This document shows, piece after piece, positions 8,148 to 17,219 of a stretch of DNA of 64,000 nucleotides. Under the pieces are notes generated by a model. The model had not been told where the DNA came from. It ran no database searches and saw only the letters and a list, made by a program, of their open reading frames with translations. Every line of letters begins with the position of its first letter. Within the stretch, counting starts at the first letter, position 1. The position numbers and the translations under genes are program-made. The stretch is from the NCBI RefSeq assembly GCF_009765835.1, contig NZ_LMUS01000006.1, positions 558,001 through 622,000 on the forward strand, in the 5' to 3' direction. Source of the stretch: Granulicella sp. L56. Its GTDB lineage: Bacteria > Acidobacteriota > Terriglobia > Terriglobales > Acidobacteriaceae.

Positions 8148-9836
8148 GTGCTGAGACCGTTAAACCTGCGCTCGATTCTCCGAAAAAAATGGCTGCCCGC
8201 TGCACTCCTCCTGTGCTGCTCCCTTGGCCTCTTGCCCCGCGCACATGCGGCACAAAACGCTGCTGACGCTGAACCGCCTCAGGCGATGGGCCGCGTCGTC
8301 CTTGTGCTCCCCTTCGACAACCGCTCCGGCCAGCCCAATCTCGACTGGATCGGTGACTCGTTCCCCGACACGCTGAATCAGCGCCTCACCTCAGCCGGGT
8401 TCCTTACTCTCTCCACTGACGACCGCCAGTTCGCGCTCGACCATCTTGGTCTGCCTGTCGACTTCAAGCCCACCCGTGCCACGACCATCCGCATCGCCCA
8501 GACGCTCGACGCCAACTTCGTCATCGTGGGCAGCTACACGGTTAGTAACAACCGCATTAATGTGCAGGCGCAGATTCTGAACGTCGACAAGCTCAGTCTG
8601 TCGCAGCCACTCGCTGACTCCAGCGATCTGCCGCGCCTGTTCGACGTCGAAAACTCCATTGCATGGACGATCGCAAAACGCATCGATCCCCACTTCAACG
8701 TCGCGCAGCAAACTTTTCTCGCCGCTGCAGGTGGCGTTCCCCTCAACTCGTTTGAGAACTACATTCGCGGCATCAGTGCAGCATCGCCACAGGAGCAGAT
8801 CAAGCGTCTCCAGATGGCCATTGCGTTGACGCCCAATTACGCTGCCGCTCTGCTTGCGCTGGGCAAGGCGCAGTTCACCCAGCGCGAATACGATCAGGCT
8901 GCCGCCACCCTCGCCAAGGTTCCTCACAGCGACCGCCGCGCGCTCGAAGCCGGCTTCTATCTCGGCCTCGCCCGCTTCAACTCCGGCAAATATGCCGACG
9001 CCGAGACAGCATTCGGCTTCGTTGCCAGCCGTCTTCCGCTTCCCGAGGTCGTCAACAACCAGGGCGTCGCCGCCAGCCGTCAGGGCCACAACGCCGTTCC
9101 CCTCTTCCAGCGCGCCTCCACCGCCGACCCCAATGACGCGGACTATCACTACAACCTCGCCGTATCTCTGCTCCGCCAGGGCGATTTTGCCGGCGCGCAG
9201 CGAGAGGTCGATGAGACCCTGAAGCTCCGCCCTGCCGACAATGAAGCGGCGTTGCTCAAGGCGCGCATCCACTCCGGCAGAAGCCTCAAGCCCTCTCCAG
9301 CAGCCACCCCCAAGGCCGATACAGCCAACGCCGCAACGACCTCATCCGACGACTCCGACTTCGACCCCTTGGAGCGCATTCGCAGGACCTACTCCGAAGC
9401 CTCCTTCCATCAGGCAGCCTTTCAGCTCGACCAGATGCGTTCCATGCGACTCGCCAACCTGCCGCCTGCAAAACAGGCTGTTGAATACACGCAGTCGGGC
9501 AACGAATATCTCACACAAGGGCTGATTCCCGAAGCCGAGCAGGAGTTTCAGGCGGCCATCACCGCCGACCCCGCCAGTGCCGACTCTCACACCGGACTCG
9601 CCCAGGTACGCGAACACACCGGCGACATCGACAACGCGCGCGCCGAGGCGCAAACCTCTCTCAAGCTCCATCCCACCGCTGGAGCGTACACTCTTCTCGC
9701 CAAGATCGAACTCGAAGCCAAACAGATGGACGCCTCCGCCGCCGATGTAAGCAGCGCCCTCAAGCTCGACCCCAAAGACCCGGCAGCGCTGGCCATGCGA
9801 CAAGCGCTGCTCGCGCGCGGACAGCGCATCCCATGA
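8148..9836 (+). CDS. Secreted TPR-repeat protein with FlgO/TolB-like N-terminal domain
   Basis: This is a 562-residue protein. A basic N-terminus and hydrophobic stretch ending PRAHA form a Sec signal. Residues about 45-180 begin GRVVLVLPFDNRSG and contain DANFVIVGSYTV, resembling the FlgO/CsgG-like periplasmic fold. Tetratricopeptide repeats follow (about 215-370 and 430-560), broken by a low-complexity Ala/Thr/Ser/Asp linker near 385-405. The GTG start has no in-frame ATG nearby. The last codons overlap the next start (CCATGA), so it is coupled to the NfeD-type protease. A role in assembling envelope complexes with that protease is inference. Confidence 0.8.
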   Translation: MLRPLNLRSILRKKWLPAALLLCCSLGLLPRAHAAQNAADAEPPQAMGRVVLVLPFDNRSGQPNLDWIGDSFPDTLNQRLTSAGFLTLSTDDRQFALDHLGLPVDFKPTRATTIRIAQTLDANFVIVGSYTVSNNRINVQAQILNVDKLSLSQPLADSSDLPRLFDVENSIAWTIAKRIDPHFNVAQQTFLAAAGGVPLNSFENYIRGISAASPQEQIKRLQMAIALTPNYAAALLALGKAQFTQREYDQAAATLAKVPHSDRRALEAGFYLGLARFNSGKYADAETAFGFVASRLPLPEVVNNQGVAASRQGHNAVPLFQRASTADPNDADYHYNLAVSLLRQGDFAGAQREVDETLKLRPADNEAALLKARIHSGRSLKPSPAATPKADTANAATTSSDDSDFDPLERIRRTYSEASFHQAAFQLDQMRSMRLANLPPAKQAVEYTQSGNEYLTQGLIPEAEQEFQAAITADPASADSHTGLAQVREHTGDIDNARAEAQTSLKLHPTAGAYTLLAKIELEAKQMDASAADVSSALKLDPKDPAALAMRQALLARGQRIP

Positions 9837-11164
9837 AGACCTCGCTGAAGTTCCTCTTCGCACTCGCCTTCATCCTCTCCTGCCTTCTGCCCGTGGCCGC
9901 GCGCGCCGACTCCGCAAAGCCCGTCACCAAGCCGATCGCGGTCAAACTGATCATCCACGACACGGTTCAGCCCATCACCGCCGATTATCTCCAGCGCGGA
10001 CTCAACGAGGCCGCACGCATCCACGCCAGCGCGGTCATCGTCTCACTCGGCACTCCGGGCGGCCTGCTCGAATCGACCCGCGTCATGGTCGAGTCCATCG
10101 AAAAATCTCCTGTTCCGGTCATCGTCTATATCTCTCCCACTGGTAGCCGTGCCGGATCAGCAGGTTTCTTTCTGCTCGAAGCCGCAGACGTAGCCGCCAT
10201 GGCACCCGGAACCAACGCCGGAGCCTCCCATCCTGTTACAGAAGGCCGTGAGCCCGACGCCATTCTCAAGCAGAAGATCGAAAATGACGCCGCGGCCTTT
10301 CTCCGCTCCTACGTCTCTCGCCGCGGACGCAACGTACAGGCCGCCGAAGACGCCGTCCGCAACTCGAAATCCTACAGCGATGAGGAGGCCCTCAACCTCA
10401 AACTCATCGACCTCATCGCCAATAATGACCAGACGCTGCTGTCCTCGCTCGACGGCCGCGAGATCAAGCGCTTTGACGGCAGCTCCGAAACCTTTCACCT
10501 TCAAGGCGCGACCATCACCACAATCGCGCCCTCGTTGCGTGAGCGGCTCCTCACCCGCCTCACCGATCCCAACCTCGCTGTCCTTATGCTTGTGCTCGGC
10601 GGCCTGCTGATCTATCTCGAATTCAACGTTCCCGGAACCATCATCCCCGGCTCCATCGGAACCCTACTCGTTCTGCTCAGCCTCTTCGGCCTGAACCTCC
10701 TGCCCATCCGCCACACGGCAGTCCTTCTGCTGATCGCAGCCGTCATTCTGATGGTGCTCGAAACCAAGTTCGCCAGCCACGGCATGTTGGCCCTCTCGGG
10801 AACCATCTGCCTTGTCTTCGGCTTAGCTACGCTGGTCAGCTCCTCCGTCCCGGAACTACAGGTCCACACCGGCACCGCAGTCGGCGCGGGCATCGGCTTC
10901 GGGGCCATCTCCTTCGGCCTCGCCTGGATCGCCCTGCGCGCCCGTCGCGGCAAAGTCCTCACTGGTCCTCAGGCCATGCTCGGAGCCACCGCCGTCGCAC
11001 AGACTCCACTTACCCCCAATGGTCAGGTCGAAATCCGTGGTGAGCTATGGCAAGCCTCTCTCCGCAACCATGCCACGCTGCCCGCCGGGGCCACCGTCCT
11101 CGTACGCAGCGTCGAGGGCCTCACCCTGATCGTCGAGGCCGCTGGAGATTCCACCCCCTCCTGA
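9833..11164 (+). CDS. NfeD family membrane serine protease, ClpP-class
   Basis: This is a 443-residue full-length NfeD protein. After a signal peptide (ends about residue 24) comes a ClpP/SppA-like domain with GTPGGLLESTRVMV and SRAGSAGFF, where S109 is the likely nucleophile; K146 or K148 in ILKQKIE is the candidate base. Four hydrophobic segments follow (about 255-365), then a C-terminal OB-fold NfeD domain (about 375-440; MLGATAVAQTPL...GQVEIRGELW). Archaeal PH1510-N cleaves the stomatin C-terminus; bacterial relatives usually pair with a SPFH protein, but none is encoded next to it here. The ATGA overlap couples it to the TPR protein upstream. Confidence 0.88.
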   Translation: MKTSLKFLFALAFILSCLLPVAARADSAKPVTKPIAVKLIIHDTVQPITADYLQRGLNEAARIHASAVIVSLGTPGGLLESTRVMVESIEKSPVPVIVYISPTGSRAGSAGFFLLEAADVAAMAPGTNAGASHPVTEGREPDAILKQKIENDAAAFLRSYVSRRGRNVQAAEDAVRNSKSYSDEEALNLKLIDLIANNDQTLLSSLDGREIKRFDGSSETFHLQGATITTIAPSLRERLLTRLTDPNLAVLMLVLGGLLIYLEFNVPGTIIPGSIGTLLVLLSLFGLNLLPIRHTAVLLLIAAVILMVLETKFASHGMLALSGTICLVFGLATLVSSSVPELQVHTGTAVGAGIGFGAISFGLAWIALRARRGKVLTGPQAMLGATAVAQTPLTPNGQVEIRGELWQASLRNHATLPAGATVLVRSVEGLTLIVEAAGDSTPS

Positions 11165-11268
11165 GCCGCACCACCACGGCAACCGAGGTAAACTGAAATG
11201 AGTATCAGTTCGCGCTAAAAGTAACTAGCCAAAAGTACGATCCTACGATCCAAGGGAGTCTCGTCTCG

Positions 11269-11964
11269 ATGTTGAATGTGTCCCGCCTGTCCTGTGTCTG
11301 GAGTGTTTCGCTTTGCCTGCTCGCAACTCTGGCGACACCAACCGCAAAGGCCCAATCCCCCGCCCTCCAGAAACAGCTCGACCGCATTGACTTCAGCGTC
11401 AACGGCATCGGCCAGTTCAACGGCAGCGGCAGCGGCATCCCCAAGAGCGGGCCCACTGACGCCAATGGAAACCCTCTCACCGTCGATCTCTCGACCGGAA
11501 ACACTCTCGGCGCGCTGATCACTATCCGTTACGTCAAATCTCCCTACGTCGGCTTTGAAGGCAATTACACCTACGCTCGCTACACCGAGACCTTCACCCC
11601 CTTCGGCTCTCCCACAAGCGGCGGCGCGGCTACAGCGGGCGTTCAGACCAATGCCTCCGAGTACACCCTGGGCTACGTCGCCCATACGCCGAAGCTGTTC
11701 ACGTTGCAGCCATTCCTCTCTGCCGGACTTGGCACCATCGCCTTCCGCCCTACTACCTTCGGTGGCCAGTCACTCCGCGAACAGGCCCGTGCGGCCTACT
11801 ACTATTCGGCCGGAGTCGAGGACGCGATCTCACCCCACTTCGGTCTCCGCGCCCAGTTCCGCCAGGTCTTCTTCCTCGCCCCTGACTTTGGACAGAACTA
11901 CCTGACCATCCTTCACCACACCTCGACCTACGAGCCTGGTGTCGGTTTCTACCTCCGCTTCTAA
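11269..11964 (+). CDS. Outer-membrane beta-barrel protein
   Basis: This is a 231-residue protein with a Sec signal peptide cleaved near ATPTAKA-QS (about residue 28). The mature part alternates polar and aromatic residues (PYVGFEGNYTYARYTETF, LFTLQPFLSAGLGTIAF) and ends in YLRF, the terminal aromatic expected for BAM substrates. This is the plan of an eight-stranded OmpA/OmpW-like barrel or opacity-type protein. AAGGGAG lies about ten bases before the ATG. No neighbouring gene suggests a specific role, and the cargo or ligand is unknown. Confidence 0.75.
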   Translation: MLNVSRLSCVWSVSLCLLATLATPTAKAQSPALQKQLDRIDFSVNGIGQFNGSGSGIPKSGPTDANGNPLTVDLSTGNTLGALITIRYVKSPYVGFEGNYTYARYTETFTPFGSPTSGGAATAGVQTNASEYTLGYVAHTPKLFTLQPFLSAGLGTIAFRPTTFGGQSLREQARAAYYYSAGVEDAISPHFGLRAQFRQVFFLAPDFGQNYLTILHHTSTYEPGVGFYLRF

Positions 11965-11985
11965 TTCACTTCCAGAAGTTATCCG

Positions 11986-12020
11986 CAGCCCGGCGAAATC
12001 ATCCTTCGCTGGGCTGAAAA
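11986..12020. terminator. Bidirectional hairpin between convergent genes
   Basis: CAGCCCGGCGAA and TTCGCTGGGCTG form a 12-bp stem (one G-U) around a 7-base loop, located between the stops of the barrel gene (plus) and nadB (minus). Flanking A and T runs are short. Confidence 0.6.
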
Positions 12021-12022
12021 CT

Positions 12023-13576
12023 TTAAGCTACAAACTCCAGCCGCCCCTTCGCCATCACCGAGTGCCGCGCTGCCGCGTCTCTCCCCGGAAAGTCGTTCCG
12101 GTAATGCGCTCCCCTGCTCTCCTCCCGTCCCAGCGCCGCAGCAACGATCAATCCAGCCACGGTATGCAGATTGCGTGCCTCCAACGCTCGCCGGAACATC
12201 CCTCGCGGCATCGTCACCGCCAGCGCATCCAGACCACGCTGGGCCTCGTGCAATCCATTCGCATCACGCAGCAGCCCGGCGTACTTCCACATCAAATCCC
12301 GCAGCTCTGCAATCCACCGCTCCGTAGCCTTCTCTCCGGTAACGGAACCTGCCACAGCGGTTGTTGTCTCCGCGACCTGTTCCCCGCCAACTCGCTCCTG
12401 TTCCACGCCGTCATTGGCGATCATCGCCTCCGCCGCCAGCACCCCAAACACCAGCCCCTCCAGCAGCGAATTGCTGGCCAGCCGGTTCGCTCCATGCACT
12501 CCCGTACAAGCCACCTCGCCCGCTGCATAAAGCCCCGGCAGCGAACTCCGTCCATGCACATCCGTCCTTATGCCGCCCATCAGGTAGTGGGCTGCTGGAC
12601 GCACCGGGATCAAATCCCGTCCTAACTCCAGCCTGTACTTCGCCAGAAACTTCGAGATCCCCGGAAACCGCGCCTGCAGGTCCTTTTTCACATGGCGCAT
12701 GTCCAGATAAACCTCGCCATCCATCCCTTCGTGCGTGATCGCCCGCGCCACCACATCTCTGGGAGCCAGCTCCAGCAGCGGATGATACCGCTCCATGAAC
12801 CGCTCACCTTTGGCATTCACCAGATACGCGCCCTCGCCCCGCAGCGCCTCGCTCATCAAAAACCGCGGCGCACCCGGCGCACTGAACGCCGTGGGATGAA
12901 ACTGGTAGAACTCCATATCGCTCACCTCGGCGCCCGCCCGGTAAGCCATCGCAATGCCGTCCCCCGTAGCTACCGCCGGATTGGTCGTGTCGCTATAGAC
13001 CTGCCCTGCGCCACCACTGGCCAGCAGCACCGCCTTCGCTCGAACCACGCGCACGCCGCCCTCGCCGTCCAGCAGCGTAGCCCCCGCCACGCGTCCGCCT
13101 TCCACGAGCAGATCGACGCCGGTCGTCCACTCCATCAACTCAATCGAATCCATCTCCCGCACATGCCGCAGCAGTGACACGGCAATCTCTTTACCCGTAG
13201 CATCCCCATTCGCATGAAGAATCCGCGACCGGCTATGCGCCCCTTCGCGTGTCCGCATCAGTTCGCCATTCTCGCGATCGAACTTCGTACCCCACGCCAA
13301 CAACTCTTCCACCCGTCGCGGCCCCTGCTCCACCAGCACCGCCGCCGCCTCGCGATTCACCAGGCCATCGCCCGCGCTCATCGTGTCTTCCAGATGCAGC
13401 GCGACGTCCTCCTCGCCTCCCATCGCCACAGCAATGCCGCCCTGCGCATAAGCTGTATTCGACTCCGCCAGCTCTTCCTTGGTGACGACCATCACCCTGC
13501 CCACCCGCGCCAGGCAAATCGCCGCACTCAGACCCGCAATTCCCGCACCCACTACAAGAAAATCAACTTGTTCCAT
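12023..13576 (-). CDS. nadB: L-aspartate oxidase
   Basis: This 517-residue flavoprotein oxidises L-aspartate to iminoaspartate, the first step of de novo NAD synthesis. The N-terminal FAD-binding motif is VVGAGIAGLSAAICLA (about 8-23). Substrate and flavin motifs of the succinate-dehydrogenase/NadB family follow: SNTAYAQGGIAV, the HPTAF segment in EFYQFHPTAF, AHYLMGGIRTD and ANRLASNSLLEGLVFG. A C-terminal helical domain with EARNLHTVAGLIV ends the protein. NadB lacks the covalent-FAD histidine of Sdh, consistent with this sequence. nadA and nadC are not in the window. It is convergent with the barrel gene and separated from aroB by a repeat-rich stretch. Confidence 0.95.
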   Translation of the reverse strand: MEQVDFLVVGAGIAGLSAAICLARVGRVMVVTKEELAESNTAYAQGGIAVAMGGEEDVALHLEDTMSAGDGLVNREAAAVLVEQGPRRVEELLAWGTKFDRENGELMRTREGAHSRSRILHANGDATGKEIAVSLLRHVREMDSIELMEWTTGVDLLVEGGRVAGATLLDGEGGVRVVRAKAVLLASGGAGQVYSDTTNPAVATGDGIAMAYRAGAEVSDMEFYQFHPTAFSAPGAPRFLMSEALRGEGAYLVNAKGERFMERYHPLLELAPRDVVARAITHEGMDGEVYLDMRHVKKDLQARFPGISKFLAKYRLELGRDLIPVRPAAHYLMGGIRTDVHGRSSLPGLYAAGEVACTGVHGANRLASNSLLEGLVFGVLAAEAMIANDGVEQERVGGEQVAETTTAVAGSVTGEKATERWIAELRDLMWKYAGLLRDANGLHEAQRGLDALAVTMPRGMFRRALEARNLHTVAGLIVAAALGREESRGAHYRNDFPGRDAAARHSVMAKGRLEFVA

Positions 13577-13596
13577 CTCTCGATGCTACTGCAATA

Positions 13597-13624
13597 CTGG
13601 TTGCTGGTTGCTGGTTGCTGGTTG
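13597..13624. repeat. Heptamer tandem repeat, 4 x CTGGTTG
   Basis: Four exact copies of CTGGTTG run without a gap and are followed by two copies of TTGATCG. The reverse-complement unit AACCAGC recurs as a five-unit imperfect array inside ubiE at 15211-15245. Confidence 0.9.
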
Positions 13625-13656
13625 TTGATCGTTGATCGCTGCCTACCCAGAACTCA

Positions 13657-13757
13657 CGTCATCTCGACCGGAGCGAAGCGGAGTGAAGAGACCGCTGTAT
13701 TTCGTCTTTGCCTGTTCCTAATCGGTGTCATCCGTGCAAATCGGTGTTAAGCCTTTC
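13657..13757 (+). repeat. Composite dispersed repeat (type A then type B), copy 1
   Basis: The type A module starts CGTCATCTCGACCGGAGCG and runs to TATTTCGTCTTTG near 13710. The type B module follows at 13719-13757, ending ATCGGTGTTAAGCCTTT. The same A-then-B order is seen at 20364-20472 (reversed) and 36456-36580. Type B matches the ends of the GxxExxY cassette at 31716-32191. Confidence 0.85.
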
Positions 13758-13804
13758 CCCCGCACCTCAACCAGCCATTATTCCTGCGATACCATGGAAA
13801 TACC

Positions 13805-14932
13805 GTGCCCGTCATCTCACTCAAGACGCCCTCCGCCGCTTACGACATCACCATCGCCTCCAGCCTGCTGCGCACCCTCGCACCGCGCCTCAACAAGCTC
13901 GCAAAGGGACGCCGCTTCATCATCACCTCGCCCGAGATCTGGGGCCTCTGGCACAAACAAGTCCTGGCTTCGTTCAAAGAAACACCCACCGTCCTCTTCC
14001 TCCCATCAGGCGAAGCACACAAGCGTCTCGCCAGCGTCGAGTCCCTCGCGCAGCAGCTCGCCACCGCCGGGGCCGACCGCGACTCGCTCCTCATCGCCTT
14101 CGGCGGCGGTGTCATCGGCGACGTCACCGGATTCCTCGCCGCCATCTATATGCGCGGCATCCCCTACGTGCAAATCCCGACAACATTACTCGCACAGGTC
14201 GACTCCTCCATCGGCGGCAAGACCGGAGTCAACCTCGTCGCCGGAAAAAATCTCGTCGGCAGCTTCAACCATCCCCTCGCCGTCTTAGCTGACACCGATA
14301 TCCTCGCCACCCTCCCGCCCGAGCAGCTCCGCGCCGGGCTGCAGGAGTCCGTCAAAGCCGGAATCATCCGCGATCCCAAACTCTTCAAATACATGGAACA
14401 GAACGCCGACGCCATCCGCAAGGGAGACGCCAAGGCGCTCACCCACGTCGTTACCGCCAGCGTCCGCGTCAAGGCCGACGTCGTCGCCAACGACGAGCGC
14501 GAATCCGGCCTGCGCATGATCCTCAACTACGGCCACACTATCGGCCACGCCATCGAGGCCGCCACCAGCTACAAGCAGCTCCTCCACGGCGAAGCCGTCG
14601 GCTGGGGCTCCATCACCGCCACCCACCTCGGCTTGTCGCGCAAACTCATCACGCAGGCGCAGTCCGATCGCATCATCGCGCTCATCCTCCGCTATGGCCC
14701 GCTGTCGCCCTTCAAAGCCACAGCCGCAAAATTAGTAGCCCTCACCTCCAGCGACAAAAAGAACCGCAGCGGCACCCTCTCCTTCATTCTTTCCACCGGC
14801 ATCGGCACCGTACAGATCGTCCGCGACGTCACCCAGCCTGAGCTCCTCGCCGCCACAGAATCCATGCTTGCCCTGATGCGCCAACATACCGCAGCACCCA
14901 AGCCCGCTGCGGCACGAAAGCGCAAGCGGTAA
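13805..14932 (+). CDS. aroB: 3-dehydroquinate synthase
   Basis: This 375-residue enzyme converts DAHP to 3-dehydroquinate, the second step of the shikimate pathway, using NAD and a divalent metal. Typical AroB sequence is seen in order: the NAD-binding loop [15 protein letters not shown], the substrate loop [19 protein letters not shown] (about 125-143), the metal ligand region [13 protein letters not shown] and the metal-binding histidines in [12 protein letters not shown] and LLHGEAV. A basic tail (AAARKRKR) is extra. The start is GTG 13805; an ATG a few bases upstream is out of frame. Its stop overlaps the ubiE start by one base (TAATG), so the two genes are coupled. Confidence 0.96.
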   Translation: MPVISLKTPSAAYDITIASSLLRTLAPRLNKLAKGRRFIITSPEIWGLWHKQVLASFKETPTVLFLPSGEAHKRLASVESLAQQLATAGADRDSLLIAFGGGVIGDVTGFLAAIYMRGIPYVQIPTTLLAQVDSSIGGKTGVNLVAGKNLVGSFNHPLAVLADTDILATLPPEQLRAGLQESVKAGIIRDPKLFKYMEQNADAIRKGDAKALTHVVTASVRVKADVVANDERESGLRMILNYGHTIGHAIEAATSYKQLLHGEAVGWGSITATHLGLSRKLITQAQSDRIIALILRYGPLSPFKATAAKLVALTSSDKKNRSGTLSFILSTGIGTVQIVRDVTQPELLAATESMLALMRQHTAAPKPAAARKRKR

Positions 14933-15723
14933 TGTCAGCACAGCAAAACATACCGGAACACACCACCGGAGCCCGCCCCACCGGCACCACCACCGATCAG
15001 GACGCCGCCGCGAACGTCCAGCAGATGTTCGACACCATCGCGCCGAAGTACGATCTGCTCAACCACGTCCTCTCGGTCGGCATCGACCGCTGGTGGTGGT
15101 CGCGTGCCGCCCGCACCTTCCGTCCCATCCTCCAGCGCCCCGAGTCCGTCGCCCTTGACCTCTGCTGCGGCACCGGCGACATGACCCTCGCCTTACTCAA
15201 GCATCGCCCTAACCAACAACCAGTAACCAAGAACCAGCAACTAATAGCCCCCCTTCTCGCCGTAGACTTCTCCCACCAGATGCTCTCCCGTGGAGCCGAG
15301 AAGTTCGCCCCGCACAACATCATCCCCATCGAAGCCGACGCCCTGCATCTCCCCATCGCCGACAACTCCATCGACCTCGTCACCTCGGCCTTCGGCTTCC
15401 GCAACCTGAGCAACTACGAGGCTGGCCTCGCAGAGCTCCACCGCATCCTCCGCCCCGGTGGCCAGATCGGCATCCTCGACTTCAACCAGCCCACCGGCCT
15501 CACCGGAGCGTTCTACAACGTTTACTTCAAACAGATTCTGCCCCGCTTCGGCGGGCTCATCTCGGGAGACCCGGCGGCCTACACCTATCTCCCCGACTCC
15601 GTGGGTCGCTTCCCCAGCCCATCGCGCATGATCGAGCTGATCCAGCAGGCGGGCTTCACCGATACCACCTGGACCAGCTACACCTTCGGCACCGCTGGCC
15701 TCTACCGCGCCACCAAACCCTGA
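14932..15723 (+). CDS. ubiE: Demethylmenaquinone (quinone) C-methyltransferase UbiE/MenG
   Basis: This 263-residue SAM-dependent methyltransferase performs the C-methylation that completes menaquinone. Family motifs are FDTIAPKYDLLNHVLSVGID (about 35-54), SAM motif I LDLCCGTGDMTLALL, LVTSAFGFRNLSN and the C-terminal YTYLPDSVGRFPSP. Between motif I and the following DFSHQML strand lies an unusual stretch, NQQPVTKNQQLIA, encoded by five imperfect AACCAGN heptamers that are the reverse complement of the array upstream of aroB. It probably forms a surface loop. The gene overlaps aroB by one base. The order aroB-ubiE places quinone and chorismate biosynthesis together. Confidence 0.93.
   Translation: MSAQQNIPEHTTGARPTGTTTDQDAAANVQQMFDTIAPKYDLLNHVLSVGIDRWWWSRAARTFRPILQRPESVALDLCCGTGDMTLALLKHRPNQQPVTKNQQLIAPLLAVDFSHQMLSRGAEKFAPHNIIPIEADALHLPIADNSIDLVTSAFGFRNLSNYEAGLAELHRILRPGGQIGILDFNQPTGLTGAFYNVYFKQILPRFGGLISGDPAAYTYLPDSVGRFPSPSRMIELIQQAGFTDTTWTSYTFGTAGLYRATKP
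15211..15245. repeat. Intragenic heptamer array in ubiE (5 x AACCAGN-like)
   Basis: The units are AACCAAC, AACCAGT, AACCAAG, AACCAGC and AACTAAT. The unit matches the reverse complement of the CTGGTTG array at 13597-13624. The array lies inside the ubiE reading frame and encodes a Gln/Asn-rich insert. Confidence 0.85.
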
Positions 15724-15742
15724 ACCATATAGCATCTTTATC

Positions 15743-17200
15743 ATGGCTCCTGTTATGACGCCCGAAGAAGCAGCGCGCACACACGCAGCCAAGCGTTCCG
15801 CCGCGCTGTTGTCCGTCTTCGCCGCGCTCATCATTACGCTGCTCAAGCTGATCACCGGCATCTTTACCGGCTCTCTCGGTATGCTCTCCGAAGCGGCCCA
15901 CTCCGGCATCGATCTCGCCGCAGCAGCTATCACCTTCTTCTCCGTACAGGTCTCCGACCGTCCCCCTGACGAAGACCACAACTACGGCCACGGCAAGATC
16001 GAAAGCCTCTCTGCCTTCGTCGAAACTGTGCTGATGCTCGGTTCCTGCGTCTGGATTCTGACCGAGGCCATCCGCCGCATCCTCTTCCACCACAACCTTG
16101 CGCTCACCTTCTCCGCATGGCCCTTCGCCGTCCTTCTGCTCTCCATCACCGTCGATTACTCCCGCTCCCGCACCCTGCATCGCGTCGCCGTACAGCATAA
16201 GAGCGAGGCTCTCGAAGCCGACGCCATCCACTTCCGCACCGACATTTGGTCCTCCTTCGCCGTCCTCCTCGGCCTCGGCGCAACCTATGCAGGCAAGCAC
16301 TGGCACCTTCCCTTCCTCGAACTCGCCGACCCCATCGCGGCCCTCATCGTCTCCGGCATCATCCTCCGCGTCAGTTGGCAGCTCGCCCGCCGCACCATCG
16401 ACGCACTGCTCGACGCTACCCCCGCCGAGACCCGCGCCCAGACCCGACGCGACCTTATCCGCGACCTCGCCGCCATCGACGGCGTTCTCTCCGTCGACCG
16501 CGTCCGCACCCGCCGCTCCGGCTCCAGCTACTTCGCTGACGTCACCCTCGGCATGCCGCGCAAGCTCACCTTCCAGCGCTCCGAGCAGATCACCGCAGCC
16601 GCCACCGCAGCCGTCCAGCGTCACCTACCCGACGCCGACGTCGTGGTCCACTCCGTCCCCACCGCTTCTCTGGCCGAGAGCGTCCACGACCGTATCCGTG
16701 CCGTCGCCGCTCGCTCCAACCTCACCATCCACGATGTCAGCGTGCAGGAATACAACGGAAACCTCCACGTCGAACAGCATCTCGAAGTCGATGAAACCAT
16801 GCCACTTCGAGATGCCCACGCACTGGCCACCAGGCTGGAGTCCGACATGCGTCGCGAGATTCCCGCCATCGCCACCATCCTCACCCATATCGAGAGCGAA
16901 CCCGCCACCATCGAGCGTCCCGCTTCGCTCGAGCGCGACCGCCAGCTCGAAGTCCGCCTTCGCCGCGCTGCCGCCGCATTTCCCGAGATACTCGACATCC
17001 ACGAGGTCTTTGTCACTCGCGCCCACACCAATGGAGTCGACCGCATCCAGGTCAGTTGCCACTGTACCCTGCCAGACGACCTGCCTATGGCCCAGGTCCA
17101 CTCCGTCATCACCGCGCTCGAAGGAGCATTTAAGCTGGATGCTCCGGAGGTCAGCCGCCTGTTAATTCACCCCGAACCTGCCACCGACAACCGCGGCTGA
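15743..17200 (+). CDS. Cation diffusion facilitator (CDF) metal transporter with extended C-terminus
   Basis: This is a 485-residue inner-membrane metal/proton antiporter. Six membrane helices occupy about residues 20-215; the second and fifth carry metal-ligand motifs (LSEAAHSGIDL and ALEADAIHFRTD). The cytoplasmic loop has DEDHNYGHGKIES, the usual His/Asp cluster after helix II. The cytoplasmic part is about 270 residues, longer than the single ~80-residue ferredoxin-like domain of most CDFs, and appears to hold two or three copies (starting near VLSVDRVRTRRSG, IHDVSVQEYNGNLHVE and ILDIHEVFVTR). The metal (Zn, Fe, Mn or Co) cannot be assigned. It starts 19 bases after ubiE. Confidence 0.92.
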   Translation: MAPVMTPEEAARTHAAKRSAALLSVFAALIITLLKLITGIFTGSLGMLSEAAHSGIDLAAAAITFFSVQVSDRPPDEDHNYGHGKIESLSAFVETVLMLGSCVWILTEAIRRILFHHNLALTFSAWPFAVLLLSITVDYSRSRTLHRVAVQHKSEALEADAIHFRTDIWSSFAVLLGLGATYAGKHWHLPFLELADPIAALIVSGIILRVSWQLARRTIDALLDATPAETRAQTRRDLIRDLAAIDGVLSVDRVRTRRSGSSYFADVTLGMPRKLTFQRSEQITAAATAAVQRHLPDADVVVHSVPTASLAESVHDRIRAVAARSNLTIHDVSVQEYNGNLHVEQHLEVDETMPLRDAHALATRLESDMRREIPAIATILTHIESEPATIERPASLERDRQLEVRLRRAAAAFPEILDIHEVFVTRAHTNGVDRIQVSCHCTLPDDLPMAQVHSVITALEGAFKLDAPEVSRLLIHPEPATDNRG

Positions 17201-17219
17201 AGACTGTATCCTGACGTTG

